A DNA stretch of 64,000 nucleotides from Eriocheir sinensis (lineage: Eukaryota; Arthropoda; Malacostraca; Decapoda; Varunidae), in assembly GCF_024679095.1 (NCBI RefSeq), contig NW_026111781.1:281001-345000 (forward strand), in the 5' to 3' direction. Both the position numbers and the translations under genes were made by a program. Under the pieces are notes generated by a model. The model saw only the letters and a program-made list of their open reading frames with translations. It made no database searches and was not told the DNA's origin. Below, in pieces: positions 41,939 through 54,240 of the stretch. Every line of letters begins with the position of its first letter. Position 1 is the stretch's first letter.

Positions 41939-42015
41939 GCTGAGAAGAAGCTCCAGAGCCTGGCCCCGGAGATGGAGGGGCAGCGGCGGGCCAGGAAGCC
42001 CTCCAGCTCTGAGAC
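41939..42015 (+). CDS. Candidate exon of unknown + strand gene
   Basis: A pyrimidine tract ending CTCCAGTAG precedes 77 bp reading AEKKLQSLAPEMEGQRRARK then PSSSE, with GTGTGG as a possible donor. The phase-2 end joins in frame to 43118-43259. A charged, helical N-terminal part and Ser-rich end; not recognised. The acceptor and donor are weaker than average, so coding status is tentative. Confidence 0.35.
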
Positions 42016-42129
42016 GTGTGGCGCCACAACCAACAACTCTGCGTGCAGGGCGGGCTTAGAGAAAGGCTTTACACAGACCCTGGATAATGCTCCTGGTCTT
42101 GTTCCTCTTCTTCTTCTTGTTCTTCTTCC

Positions 42130-42333
42130 TCTTTACCTTAGTCATGCTGCATTATGAATCATGTTAATTAATATATCCTCTTCTTCTTTACCTTAGTCAT
42201 GCTGCATTATGAATCATGTTAATTAATATATCCTCTTCTTCTTTACCTTAGTCATGCTGCGTTATGAATCATGTTAATTAATATATCCTCTCTTTTTACT
42301 TTAGTCATGCTGCGTTATGAATCATGTTCATAT
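42130..42333 (+). repeat. About 57-bp tandem repeat, 3.5 copies
   Basis: Unit CTTTACCTTAGTCATGCTGC, then TTATGAATCATGTTAATTAA, then TATATCCTCTTCTT. The last copy is interrupted by the hAT-like element at 42334. Confidence 0.93.
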
Positions 42334-43011
42334 CAGACATGGGGTAATCGTAATCAATTACAATTGTTTACAGTTTTTCAAGTAATCGTAATCAATTACA
42401 ATTGTTTACAGTTTTCAAAATCAATTACAATTGTTTACAGTTTTTCAAGTAATCGTAATCAATTACAATTGTTTACAGTTTTTCAAGTAATCGTAATCAA
42501 TTACAATTGTTTACAGTTTTTCAAGTAATCTTAATCAATTACAATTGTTTACATTTTTTCAAGTAATCGTAATCAATTACAATCGTTTACAGTTTTTCAA
42601 GTAATCGTAATCAATTACAATCGTTTACAGTTTTTCAAGTAATCTTAATCGATTACCCTCTTATTTTTTTTAAATAATCGTAATCGTAATCGAATACATT
42701 ATAAAAGTACAACTGTAATCGTGATTACTTTTGTGATTACATTAGCAAAGTTTAGTTAATAGTTTCTCGTACAGCAAGTATGTACTCTAAATATCTATAG
42801 TAATTCAACCAATTAAATATTCAGCAGGGTACATGTGTGAAATTTGCAAGTTCACCTTTCAGTCCTTCCTGTAGTCATGATTAATACATCATATAATCGT
42901 AATCGTAATTGATTACACTTAATTTTATTGTAATTGTAATCGCAATCGTGAAAATATGAAGTAATCATAATCGTAATTGATTACATAACATAAGTAATCG
43001 CCCCATGTCTG
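42334..43011. mobile_element. hAT-like element made of GTAATCGTAATC repeats
   Basis: Starts CAGACATGGGGTAATCGTAA and ends AAGTAATCGCCCCATGTCTG. Flanks GTTCATAT (42326-42333) and GTTAATAT (43012-43019) form an 8-bp target duplication with one change. The left half is a 38-bp tandem repeat (CAATTACAATTGTTTACAGT, TTTTCAAGTAATCGTAAT), and the right half has scattered TAATCGTAAT words. No ORF, so non-autonomous. Confidence 0.88.
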
Positions 43012-43117
43012 GTTAATATACAGTAAAATCTTGCTAGCTTCTCTTCTCTCCTCCTTCCCCTCCTCCCCTCTCCCTCCCTCCCCAACCCATTCCCTACCCA
43101 TTTCGCCTCCTCCCCAG

Positions 43118-43259
43118 GCAGAGCCACACACCCCAGGGCTGTCCAAGATGCCTCACGTCCAAGAAGTCCCAGGTTTACAAGTGGAAGGGCCTGCTCAAGG
43201 AACTCCTGCTCTCTCCTGGACGGAAGGAACCAGGAGATGGAGAGGAGGTGATGGAATAA
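43118..43259 (+). CDS. Candidate terminal exon of unknown + strand gene
   Basis: Acceptor CCTCCTCCCCAG. Joined in phase 2 to 41939-42015 it reads TQSHTPQGCPRCLTSKKSQV, then YKWKGLLKELLLSPGRKEPG and DGEEVME before TAA at 43257-43259. The basic C-x2-C region and amphipathic WKGLLKELL helix look protein-like, but no family is recognised. Confidence 0.4.
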
Positions 43260-43539
43260 TGTAGGCTCCAGTATTTTAGTTTTTCAGCTTATTCAGAGAG
43301 TTGGCAGTTTTGAGGTTTTGTGGTGTCAGGCATGCCTTCCCTTATCACTAATTCCTCCTCCTCCTCCTCCTGGCCCTTGTCACTTGCCTGTTACAGTGTG
43401 GAGAGGGAGGGAATACATGAGGGAGGCATTGAAAGGGAGGATTAAGATGTGATGAGGGAATGTCGTCAATTCCATTCTTTTCTTCGTAATTGTAATTGTT
43501 TTCAGAGTTGTTTTAATGCATATGTAGTGCAGCGACTAG

Positions 43540-43705
43540 GCCTGACGGGCAAGCCTCCCATAACCCACTCAGCCAGCGGGGTACCTCTTTGGCCGACTGA
43601 TAAGGTAGTGGCTCTCCCGTCACGCTGGTCACAGGTTCAATCCCGGGCAGCCAACAAAACCCTCTCCTTGTCTTGATTAATGTCTCGTGTGTTTCAATAC
43701 ACGCA
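43540..43705 (+). mobile_element. tRNA-derived SINE, family B, copy 2
   Basis: tRNA-like head GCCGACTGATAAGGTAGTGG (A box region) and B box GGTTCAATCCC near 43633, then CTTGTCTTGATTAATGTCTC and a CACGCAGAGG end. Matches the reverse complement of 19490-19735. Confidence 0.8.
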
Positions 43706-44320
43706 GAGGACGTGTGGGACCGGGTGTAGTAGAAAAGAGAGAAAAATCTCGGCCTTAAACATATAACAGGGAGGCAGGACGAGGCGGCAGGACTATAGTG
43801 CTAGAAGGCAGGGAACGTATCAGGGAGGCAGGGACACAGTTTTCTTATTTTTAGTATACGAATACTAATTCAACTTAACTTCTTCCATGGAATGAGATGA
43901 AGAAGAAGAAGAAAAAGAAGAGGAAGAAGACTTAGGAACAAAGGTAAAAAATAGCACATAATTTCTTTTTTATTCATTTTTTCTCCTTTTATTTTCTTTA
44001 TTTTCTTCCATCTTTTCATCATCATTTCTTCCTTCTCCTCCTCTTTCAATTTTTCTTTCTCTGCTCCTCCTCCTCTGCTCCCTTCCTTCCCTCCTCTCTC
44101 CTCCTCCTGTCCACTCTACAGGTTCTTGGTGACTGTCATTGTTGTCAAAATACGTCTGTTAGTGTTATTAAAACCCGTCCCTGGGCTGGGGCTAGAGTCT
44201 GTTGAGCTGCCCTGGCCTCTACAGGAAGGTCTGGGCACACTAGAGGGCTTGGAAGGGGCTGTTTGGGGGCTGAAAACATGTTGCATTGGCCCTGTAACTG
44301 TGGGGTCTGTTTAGGGAATT

Positions 44321-44353
<33 letters not shown>

Positions 44354-45000
44354 AGGCCTCAGGGGCGGCTGGGGGAGTGATTCGGCCAGTGTCCTTTTCT
44401 TTATTTCCTTTACTTAATATTCTTGTTTTATTTCAGTTTTTCTTAACTTTTTTATTTGTTACTTTCCTTGTTTTCTTTCCCTAACCTGTTATTTTTCCTC
44501 GTTACTTTTGTTTTCCTCTTTCCTTAATATTTCTTGTCATTATTTCATGTCTTCTTGCTGCTGGTCTTCCCCTTTCTCCTCCACTTCTCCATTTTATCTC
44601 CTCCTCTCCAGTTCTTCTCCTCCCTTTCACCTCCCTCCTAAGGTCGGAAGCATTTGCCCCGCACATCAGCTGTTCCCAAAGGCCCAAAGGAGGGCAGGGA
44701 GGGTCATAAGTGTTCTTTTAGGTTCACGGTGCAGAGGAAGATAGATTATGACCTCCTCCTCCTCCTCCTCCATCTCTCCTCCTTTCTCATATCTTCTTCC
44801 CTTCCTTCATTCTTCTTCTCTTCCTTCCTCACCTTCCTTCCCTTCTTCTCTTCTCTTCTCCCTTGCCTCCTTCCTCTCCTCCCTCCTCCTCTTCCTTCCT
44901 TTCCCTTCTCTCTATCCCTCTTCCTCCTTCTTGGGTTAATGATAATAACAATGGTAATAATAATAGTAATATATATATTTGTAATTTATTTTTATTGAGC
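43706..45000. other. No gene; C/T-rich blocks, (GT)n and a repeat R relic
   Basis: (GT)n lies at 44323-44350. C/T-rich simple sequence covers 43975-44110 and 44510-44930. 44655-44740 (CCCAAAGGCCCAAAGGAGGG, TTAGGTTCACGGTGCAGAGG) belongs to family R. Confidence 0.55.
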
Positions 45001-45029
45001 ATTCCTACATTATTTTATTATTACAGGAG

Positions 45030-45030
<1 letters not shown>

Positions 45031-45085
<55 letters not shown>
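45031..45085. repeat. (AC)n microsatellite
   Basis: Pure CA run. Confidence 0.97.
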
Positions 45086-45086
<1 letters not shown>

Positions 45087-45439
45087 AAGATAAATGGGAG
45101 AGAAATAGGGGAGAAAAGTGACAATTGTAACAAGAAATGGAGTGCTAGTGAGAGGGAATGAGGAGATAAATAAACTGTAATGAATGGGAACGTGGGAGGG
45201 AGAGAAGTGAATAGTGCAGGAATATAGATGAGTTTAGGGCGGCCAGATGCACAGGGAGGTGAGGTCAGGAAGAGAGCAGCGAAGGGCAGAGTTAGGAAGG
45301 GAAGAAGTGTGAGCACGGAGACCAAGAGGGGATCAAGAAACAGCTCTAGCCAAGTACTGTACATGACACGCAGCAGAGCAAGGGGATATACATGCAGTGG
45401 AAAGGTGTTATACAAGAGGTGTGTGTGGTGTGTCAGGAT

Positions 45440-45720
45440 GAGACAGAATGAAGCGTGTATGAGCAGTATGGTGTGGGTGTGGCAGCGAAAGGAGTGGAGT
45501 GTGCTGTGCCGATATGGTTTGGACATGTGATGAGAATGGGTTTGTGAAGAGAGTGTATGAGGGAAGGCTTGAGAGAGGGACTGTCAGGGAAAGTGAGAAG
45601 AAGAAGGAAGAGGAGAAGACTGCATGGGTATATAAGTGAAGATTTAAAGAGATAGAAGAAGAGGAATTGAAGAGTGAGAATGCCACAGCAGGGACAGATG
45701 GAGGCACTTCTGAGATTGAG
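45440..45720 (+). mobile_element. LINE C-terminal relic (family D)
   Basis: Broken frames include a decayed FGHVMRMG block, then VKRVYEGRLERGTVRES and a basic run. This resembles the R-x-x-FGHVxRM...RGRPRRxW tail common after the RT in some LINE clades. Frames shift repeatedly, so low confidence. Confidence 0.35.
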
Positions 45721-45835
45721 ATACACACACACAAACACACACAGTGACTGACTAACTACTGAGGAAATGTAGTAGTAGTAGTAGTAGAAAGAGAGAAAGA
45801 ATAAGGAGAAGGAAGAGAAAGAGACAGAAGGCTGT

Positions 45836-45975
<140 letters not shown>

Positions 45976-46094
45976 GATGACCCCCACAGTATGTTGACAA
46001 CCCCACAGACACATATATGGGTCCCCCTCTTTCTCTATAGAGCTAATTCTTTCTCATTATTTTATTATTTCTCTTCTTATCAGAACCCCGACAA

Positions 46095-46170
46095 AAGATG
46101 AAGAAGAAGATGAAAGAGAAGAAGAAGATGAAAGAGAAGAAGAAGAAGAAGGAGGAAGTGAAGAAGAAAA
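46095..46170. repeat. GAA-rich microsatellite
   Basis: GAAGAAGATGAAAGAGAAGA repeats. Confidence 0.9.
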
Positions 46171-46319
46171 GTTTGTCTTTCAATAATAATAATAAAATAT
46201 ATGTTGAAAGAAATCAGTTTAAATTTTGTCCATATAACACACACAGACATATACCCTCTCCTTCTCTTCTTTTCTTCTTCTTCTTTATGCAATACATTAA
46301 AACATATTACTATACAAAT

Positions 46320-46920
46320 CTATAAGAGGAGTAGGAAGGAGAGGGAGGCATGGAGGGAAGGAGAGAGAGAACAGAGTGGACCAAGGGAGACAGAGTGAGG
46401 GAGGAGAGAGAAGTAAAGAGTGGTGGAGAGAAAGAGAAGGGAAAAGGTGGATAAAGAAGGGAATGGAAGAGAGAGTGGGAGGGAGAGGGAGAAGGAGGAG
46501 GAGGAGGGAGGGAAGGAAAGAGGGAAAAGGTGGATAAAGAAGAGAATGGAAGAGAGAGTGGGAGGGAGAGGAGGGAGGGAAGGAGAGAAGAGAAAAGGTG
46601 GATAAAGAAGGGAATGGAAGAGAGAGTGGGAGGGAGAGGGAGAAGGAGGAGAGGAGGGAGGGACGGAAAGATACGGGAAAGGTGGATAAAGAAGGAATGG
46701 AAGAGAGTGGGAGGGAGAGGAGAAGGAGGAGAGGAGGAGGGAAGGAAAGAGAAGCGATTCTAATATAAGGAGAGATTTGGATGAGGTATAAATCCTGGAG
46801 GGGAGAGGAGAGGAGGAATGGGTGAAGAATGTAATGAAGGCAGAGACAGAGGAGAGGGAAAGGGAGGAAGAAAGGAAGAGAGAGGGAGGAAGAATGAGAG
46901 AGAGGAGGAGGAGAAGGAAG
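46320..46920. repeat. Purine minisatellite, about 85-95 bp unit
   Basis: From about 46435 to 46755, four copies contain AAAAGGTGGATAAAGAAG, GGAATGGAAGAGAGAGTGGG and AGGGAGAGGGAGAAGGAGGA. Flanks are GA-rich. The Glu/Arg/Gly ORFs are compositional artefacts. Confidence 0.9.
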
Positions 46921-47375
46921 AAGAGATATTATGAAAAAAACTAATATAAATCAAAATTAACCTTCTATTCCTTCTATTATCTTCTACTAATCACCAAGAC
47001 TGTTATACTGATGGTAGATGTAGACAACCTCTCCCTGACTCTGCTCCAGGGAGGCAAGGAGCAGTGTGAGGGCAGTAAAGAAAGTAACCTTGCCCAGGGT
47101 CAGGCACCACAAGGACTCAAACCACAAGAAAAGACTGCAAAACATAGAGAGGATAATGTGTTTTGCTTCTTACTGTCTGACAACAACAATAACTATTGCC
47201 ACTGAGAACTGAAGAAATGTTTTGAGAGATCTAACTAATACATGTCCAATATATAGTTCTGGAAATGAGGCAGCTTTCTATATTATGTACTGACAACACT
47301 ACCAGGCACAGAACACACCAGCAGGACATGAGGGATAACTTTCACCAGTCCTGCCCCTTAACCCCTTGACTGGAT
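46921..47375. other. No recognised feature
   Basis: AT-rich, then mixed sequence. A frame near 47011-47205 has no recognised homology. Confidence 0.35.
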
Positions 47376-47379
47376 TTCC

Positions 47380-47612
47380 TACAAGAAGACCTCACCAAGC
47401 TACAGCAATGGAACAAAAAGTGTCTGCTACAATTCACTGAACAAAAATGTAAAGTCCTGCACCTTGGGAGGGGATATCCAGCACACCAATACCACATGGG
47501 AAACACTCCACTATCACCACAGAGGCAGAGAAAGACCTGGGACTGTATGTTACCAGGCTACCAGTGAAGGCCAAATCCGTGCCAATTGCAGTGGTCGGAT
47601 TAAAGACCCCCA
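47380..47612 (+). mobile_element. LINE RT fragment with a single 99-bp unit
   Basis: Reads QEDLTKLQQWNKKCLLQFTE, then QKCKVLHLGRGYPAHQYHMG, NTPLS, and after a 1-nt slip AEKDLGLYVTRLPVKAKSVP. This is the RT region found in amplified form at 3650-4985, here with one unit. The right end abuts the splice donor of the HDAC exon at 47620. Confidence 0.85.
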
Positions 47613-47619
47613 CACTCAC

Positions 47620-47880
47620 CTTGAAGCAGAGCGCCGGCCAGTAGCGGCTGTGGGTACGGATGACGTCATTGATGGTCTGCACGGCACTCTTGTTGGGCAC
47701 CAGCTGGGGCTCAAGGGGGGGGCAGCGGGTCCCCCAGCAAGGCCTTGGCACACAGCGTCATGCAGCAGCTGATGGTGGTGAGGTTGAAGCCGCCCTCCAG
47801 TGCCAGAACCATGCGGCCCTCGGCCAGGCCAGACAGAAGGGCCATCATATGTCCAAAGCAATCGGGACTCACCCGGCAAC
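47620..47880 (-). CDS. Class IIb histone deacetylase, catalytic-domain C-terminal exon
   Basis: Acceptor ACACTCCCAG and donor GTGAGT flank 261 bp reading CRVSPDCFGHMMALLSGLAE, GRMVLALEGGFNLTTISCCM, AKALLGDPLPP, then after a frameshift LEPQLVPNKSAVQTINDVIR and HSRYWPALCFK. The best family match is HDAC6/HDAC10: CxVSPECYxHMxxLL, LEGGYNLxSI, LLGDPPP, Y/HWxxL. Zn-dependent deacetylases of this class act on tubulin and other cytoplasmic proteins, or on polyamines. Two oddities: the catalytic Tyr of GGYN is Phe (TTC), and a run of eight G's on the + strand (about 47715-47722) makes a +1 frameshift that one base fewer would repair. Confidence 0.8.
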
Positions 47881-47889
47881 CTGGGAGTG

Positions 47890-48085
47890 TGTGTGAGGCT
47901 GTTACTTTAGGTATGAGATGCATGGAGGGAGGAATAAGGGAGGAGGAAGAGAAAGGGAGTCCTTCAATATGGAATGCAATGGTTAGGCTGTGTTACTTTA
48001 GGTATGAGATGCATGAAGGGAGGAATGGGGGTGAGGAAGAGGAAGGGAGTTCTTCACTATGGAATGCAATGGTCTGAGATGACAA
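47890..48085 (+). repeat. About 87-bp tandem duplication
   Basis: Two copies of GTTACTTTAGGTATGAGATG, then GAGGGAGGAAT, then TATGGAATGCAATGGT. Confidence 0.92.
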
Positions 48086-48439
48086 TACACCAGGATACAA
48101 TATAAGGAGACTACAAAATGCTTCATTGCATACACATGGCAGCCCCTGAAGATGTGTTATTAAGGCAGATAAAAATAAATAAATAAATAAATAAAAAAAG
48201 CAAAAAAGAACAACAGAGAAATTTTGGATAAGAAAGAACACTAAAGGAATAAAGAGAGGAAAACAAGAAACCCAAACAGTGAAGGAGTGCACCAGGGAGT
48301 GCTGTTATGAAGCCAAAACTCCCGACCATGAACTGAAAATATAATTATGGAGAGAGAACTGAACTGAACTGAGCAGATAGTGACAGAAAAAGAGAAAGAG
48401 GCAGCAGCAGGTAGTCATACAGATAGTGACACCATCCAC

Positions 48440-48563
48440 CAACCTCCAAGTGGGTCCCCGCACCAGCATCAAGGCTGGCAGTGACCAGGACCAGCTGTGG
48501 GTTGAACTGGTAGGCCACGGGCAGCACCACCTGAGTGAGAGCCTCTGCGTCACCCATACCACT
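48440..48563 (-). CDS. Class IIb histone deacetylase, zinc-ligand exon
   Basis: Acceptor TTGTTTCAG and donor GTGGAT (weak) bound 124 bp reading SGMGDAEALTQVVLPVAYQF, NPQLVLVTASLDAGAGTHLE and V. It aligns with M-GD-EY..[32 protein letters not shown] of HDAC6. The Asp of the SLDA segment, a zinc ligand in HDACs, is present. The GDP part of ARGDPLGG is changed. Its phase joins the exon at 47880 to give HLEVGCRVSP. Confidence 0.75.
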
Positions 48564-48929
48564 CTGAAACAACACAAGAAAAACACTGTGGCTTTAGTAA
48601 ACACGACTTCTTCCTCCTGAACTGTGGCTGGGAGGAAGGACACTGGACGATGAAATACTAGAGCTGAGGACCATAACTGATTCTTGCATTGGGAGCTTGG
48701 ATAGCAGGGTGAACCTTCATGTGCTGGACAGGGCTGTGTGGATCTAGACATTGATCACTGGGAATCATAACAGGAAAAGAAAAAAGTGTCAGGTAATTGT
48801 GAATGAATGAAAATGCAATACTTCGGCACCAGTGTGGGGAGAAAAATACTCAGAGGACTTAGCACTCGAGGGTCAATTTTCTGATTTGTAGCTGGGAGGA
48901 AAGACACAGGATGGCAAAATAGCTGAATC

Positions 48930-49985
<1,056 letters not shown>

Positions 49986-49989
49986 TTGG

Positions 49990-50470
49990 CTGCAGATTTC
50001 CAGCCAGAAGACAGACCTCACCAAGCTACAGGAGTGGAACGAAAATGTCTGCTACAATTCAATGAAGAAAAATGTAAAGTCCTGCACCCTGGGAGGGGAT
50101 ATCTAGCACACCAATACCACACGGGAAACACTCCACTATCCACCACAGAGGCAGAAAAAGACATGGGAGTGTATGTTACCAGGCTACCAGTGAAGGGATA
50201 TCCAGCACACTAATACCAAATGGGAAACACTCCACTATCCACCACAGAGGCAGAGAAAGTCCTGGGAGTGTATGTTACCAGGCTACCAGTGAAGGGATAT
50301 CCAGCACACTAATACCACATGGGAAACACTCCACTATCCACCACAGAGGCAGAGAAAGTCCTGGGAGTGTATGTTACCAGGCTACCAGTGAAGGGATATC
50401 CAGCACACTAATACCACATGGGAAACACTCCACTATCCACCACAGAGGCAGAGAAAGTCCTGGGAGGTAC
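49990..50470 (+). mobile_element. LINE RT fragment with four to five 99-bp units
   Basis: Frames give RPHQATGVERKCLLQFNEEK, then KVLHPGRGYLAHQYHTGNTP, then repeated YPAH.YHMGNTPLSTTEAEK units, with a 1-nt slip between CACC-type variants. The 99-bp unit is the same as at 3683-4877. The 5' part is shared with 47380-47465, showing one dispersed parent. Confidence 0.88.
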
Positions 50471-50560
50471 CAAGAGCTGCCTCAGGTACATCAGACTTAG
50501 ACTATCTTCATTATGTTTTGTCTGTGAATGAAAAAACACCTTAGTGTGTAGTGCACTTAC

Positions 50561-50641
50561 CCTTCCGTAAGGCTGCGTGTTGCTCCACCTGCTCGTCACA
50601 CACCAGACACAGCCTCGGAGACTCACTCAGCACCACGGCCT
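50561..50641 (-). CDS. Candidate upstream HDAC exon
   Basis: Acceptor CTTGTCTTCAG and donor GTAAGT flank 81 bp reading AVVLSESPRLCLVCDEQVEQ then HAALRK. CLV-DEQ-x3-H resembles the start of an HDAC6 catalytic domain (xLVYDEQM..H). It is the right strand and side of the other two exons, but the following exons are not found. It could belong to another gene. Confidence 0.4.
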
Positions 50642-50944
50642 CTGAAGACAAGGCACAGAGCTCCTCAGTGACTCCTGTTTGCTGTGACTGAGCTTCCTAT
50701 GAAAGGTGTACATCCCTCCCTCTTCCTTCTCCTCCTCCTCCTCAGCCATTATTATTGGTCCACTGCAGTACAAAGGCATTTCCTAATGTTCCCAACCTCT
50801 CTCACATCTCCTTCACTCCCTCCCTTCCCTTAACTCTCCTTTCCCCTCCTTCCTTTCCCTTTCTTTACCTCCCTCTCCCTTCCTCCCTGCTTCCATGTCT
50901 GTCCCTCTCAACCCCCCTCTCTCTCTCCCTCTTCCTCTTTGCCT

Positions 50945-51365
50945 TGCGTAAGCAACATAAGGAGCGTAAGCAACAGAAGCCCCGAAGTCTTCCTCAAACT
51001 ATATTTAGCATTAGTTAGACCTCATCTTGACTATGCGGTTCAGTTCTGGTCACCTTACTATAGAATGGATATCAAAATGTTAGAATCGGTGCAGAGGAGG
51101 ATGACTAAGATGATTCAGGGGTTGAGAAACTTGGCATACGAGGAAAGACTCAAATAGTTAAACTTGCATTCTCTAGAAAGGCGAAGGTGCGTGGAGACAT
51201 GATCGAGGTTTATAAATGGATGAAGGGCTTTAATAAGGAGACATTCATAAGGTTTTGTTGGTAAGAGAACCGGGTAGGACACGAAGTAATGGGTTTAAAC
51301 TGTATTAATTCAGATTCAACAGGGACACAGGCAAAAATTGGTTTACTAATTGGGCGGTGGATGAC
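50945..51365 (+). mobile_element. CR1-like LINE family A fragment
   Basis: Reads NRSPEVFLKLYLALVRPHLD, YAVQFWSPYYRMDIKMLESV, MTKMIQGLRNLAYEERLK and later WFTN, matching 12770-13160. Truncated on both sides, so not a simple 3' insertion. Confidence 0.9.
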
Positions 51366-51640
51366 TCCAGACTTGCCATCGGTTGCTGCCGCTGCCGCAC
51401 CCCACAGCAAGAGGCTGACCGCGCAGGGATTCTGGCTGACGTCTTCCTCTGGGGCGTGTCTTCCGTCATCCTGCAACACAAGGTTCACCTTCATCAACTG
51501 GTTAAGATTTATTTCAGAGGCAATATTTGCCCAAGGTTTTTGATATGGGGTCATTTCAATAATTTTAAATGTAGAAATTCAAGTGTCACAAAACAGAGCC
51601 TTGAGGACACATTATTGTGGGGATAAATGCCTAACAGATA
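51366..51640. other. No recognised feature
   Basis: A GC-rich piece (51370-51475) gives way to AT-rich sequence; no homology recognised. Confidence 0.35.
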
Positions 51641-51644
51641 GGTA

Positions 51645-51905
51645 ATAACCAATATCTATAAACATTGCAAAGTGGATCACAGGTTTATCAAAATTACCCC
51701 GTGCTGCCACTCCATGTTTCTAGGGTGAATACAAACCCATCAAAGCCTGACATGATAACCAATATCTATACCCTTGTAAAGCATATCAAGAAATTACCCC
51801 GTGTGCTGCCACTCCATGTTTCTAGGGTGAATACAAACCCATCAAGCCTGACATGATAACCAATATCTATACCCTTGTAAAACATATCAAAATTTATCAA
51901 AATAA
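51645..51905 (+). repeat. About 115-bp tandem repeat, 2.2 copies
   Basis: Copies contain ATAACCAATATCTATACCCT, AAATTACCCCGTG, GCTGCCACTCCATGTTTCTA and GGGTGAATACAAACCCATCA. Confidence 0.9.
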
Positions 51906-51949
51906 TATACAATAACAAGTGGTAGGCATTGCAACCAAGAAAGGACCTT

Positions 51950-52565
51950 GCACAAGCACTAGGTAGCTTATGACACACTTGTGAGACCAACACTGAATAC
52001 TGCTCCACAGAGTGGGATCCTTACACACAGAAACATTGATAGGCTAGAACAAATCAACACCAAGGCAGCTAGGTTCATTACAAACAATTACACTTGAACG
52101 CCTGGCATCACAACACAGATCAAACAACAGATAAACATGGAACCTCTTCACATACGCAGACAAGCACACAGACTTACACTGATATACAAGATCACAAACA
52201 CTCACACTGACATTGACCCACACACATACTTACACAACGCAAACAGTCAACGTACTCGTAACACACACACACATAAATACCAAACATATCACACTAACAC
52301 GGACGCATAAAAGCACTCATACTTTCCACACCATATGTGACTGGAACAGCCTCCCTCAACAGATTTTAGACTGCGGTACAATAGACTCATTCAGAAAACA
52401 AATACACACTCACTTGTCACCACAACACACCAACACAAACAATTACACTTGATTCACTTCCCTCCCCCACACACCCAGCTCCCCCGTCCCCCAACAGCCA
52501 ACACAAACATGCATGTTATGCACCTGAATGGGTGCCCTGCGCATTATAAATCAAGATCAAGATCA
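51950..52565 (+). mobile_element. L2-like LINE 3' end (family E)
   Basis: Reads TLEYCSTEWDPYTQKHIDRL, EQINTKAARFITNNYT, LHIRRQAHRLTLIYKI, then CDWNSLPQQILDCGTIDSFR. This is the RT C-terminal region of L2/CR1-type LINEs (LEY...VWDP...IE.IQ.+AARF; WN.LP). It ends in three copies of ATCAAG-type sequence (AAATCAAGATCAAGATCAAG), a short tandem 3' tail. The coding part is nearly free of stops, so it is a fairly young, 5'-truncated copy. Confidence 0.85.
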
Positions 52566-53440
52566 AGGTAATTTTGCTGTGCAGGTGTAACTACTAATTT
52601 TGCACTTGTGCACCGGCATGAGTGCAATATACACAAGACTGAGCACTGCACTGCTGATATTTACTGAAGAACAACACTGTGCAAGTCATTGCACTGCACC
52701 CCACCACTAAACTTAACAGATCTATTCAAATTTAACATTACCTGCTGGGTGGGACTTTGTCCCCGTCAACCCTTCCTTGGTTTAAAATATCCAAATCTGA
52801 CACAGCACCTCCTTGAGGGCATTACCTTAGTTCCCCCTTGACCCCTGGCGTGTGTCATGCTCCACCCACTCAACAGGAACAGCAGGCACCCATTTAACTG
52901 TTTCTGCAGGGAATGGTTATGTAAAAAGCTGAGCAGCAGTACAAGGCACCTCAGTAAGGTGCCCAGCAGCCCCGCGGGGCGGCGGGTGTGATGCTGGAGA
53001 AACACCAAGGGCCGGGGGGCGTCTTGGCCATGCCGGTCACACACTCCATCATTACCTTCCCCTCGTGGGATCAGCTTACCCTAGGCAGCCATGCCCCTTA
53101 GGCCTTGTTCAGGCTGTCACGGTGGTCAGGGAACTTGGCTGTCATACTATAGAAGTCTGGCAGGAGGCTGCCGCCCGTCCTTGCACGGAGATGACACACA
53201 CACACACACACACACACACTGCCTGTCGTGTGTCCCCGCCAGGACACACGCGGCACACAGTGGACAGTAGTGTTCCCCGGGTACTCGCGCGACGGTCCCC
53301 AACACCCGTCGTTCCTGCCGAGTCGCTGCTGCCAATGTTTGTGTTTTTTGAACGGGACGCTTATCGTGCCACACCTGCTCATATTCCTTTTCCTCGTTTC
53401 TGAGTAGTGTGAGGATGAAACTGTTTTGCTCCTATTATTT
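52566..53440. other. No recognised gene; (AC)n at 53192-53219
   Basis: GC-rich sequence at 52940-53340 has long minus-strand frames without recognised domains. A short AC microsatellite is present. Confidence 0.4.
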
Positions 53441-53449
53441 ATTTGTTGT

Positions 53450-54240
53450 TGATTTGTGTCGTCACTTTTTGTGGGTACTGGATTATCACCAACACCGGCG
53501 TTGGTATGTTATGCAGGCCACCAAATGGAAGAACTGGCGAGTAATTATTATCACTTGAGAATATTCGAGAAGTAGTTTCGGAAGCGAATGTGATGTGCTG
53601 TATATCACGGGGGATTTTAATCTCAGTCTGTTGAACCACAAGCAAGTCAATGTTCAGAATCTTGTGAACCTTCTTTATGCGCGCTCGGTCTTCCCCCCTG
53701 AGCCAGCCAGAGTAACCAACGCTTCAGCAACTTTAATTGATCACATACGGACAAATGATTTACAACACTACACGACACAAGGGGCATATTACATTCTTCT
53801 TTCAGTGATCATTTTCCAGTTTTCAGTTCAGTCAGTACTCGAAGTAGTGCATCTTACAATCACACAATAGTTACAAATAATTTGATGAGGATTCGATTAA
53901 GAAATTCAAAGCTGACTTAATAAACCACCAATGGAACACTGGTGTTAATGATTTAAATGTCAACGATGACTTTGATACACATGGAAAACTTTCTAACTAT
54001 TTACAATAATATATTTCCTGTTAAATAATATGTAATCAGAACAAGCATTTGGGTAAACCTTATAAAGTAGCAATTGAAAATCAATAAGACAACGAAATGC
54101 AATGCAAAATTGTATGCCAAGTGTCCTCTTGTGTATGAGTGTACTTGTAAGAAATACAGAAACACGCTAACATCAGTTAGTCGAGCAGCAAAAAACTTAT
54201 TATACTTCAGCGATGATGAAAACTATTATTAAAAGTGTTA
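53450..54240 (+). mobile_element. LINE endonuclease remnant (family F)
   Basis: The frame at 53595-53870 reads LYITGDFNLSLLNHKQ, then ATLIDHIRTNDLQ. These are the GDFN and (L)IDHI.TN motifs of the apurinic-like endonuclease of non-LTR retrotransposons; the SDH.PV motif is blurred. Weak downstream frames (DSIKKFKADLINHQWNTG) fit the linker before RT. Multiple stops. Confidence 0.75.

Noticed and set aside
52213..52452. Independent Thr/His-rich small protein
   Set aside because: It is the C-terminal coding remnant of an L2-like LINE ending in an ATCAAG tail.
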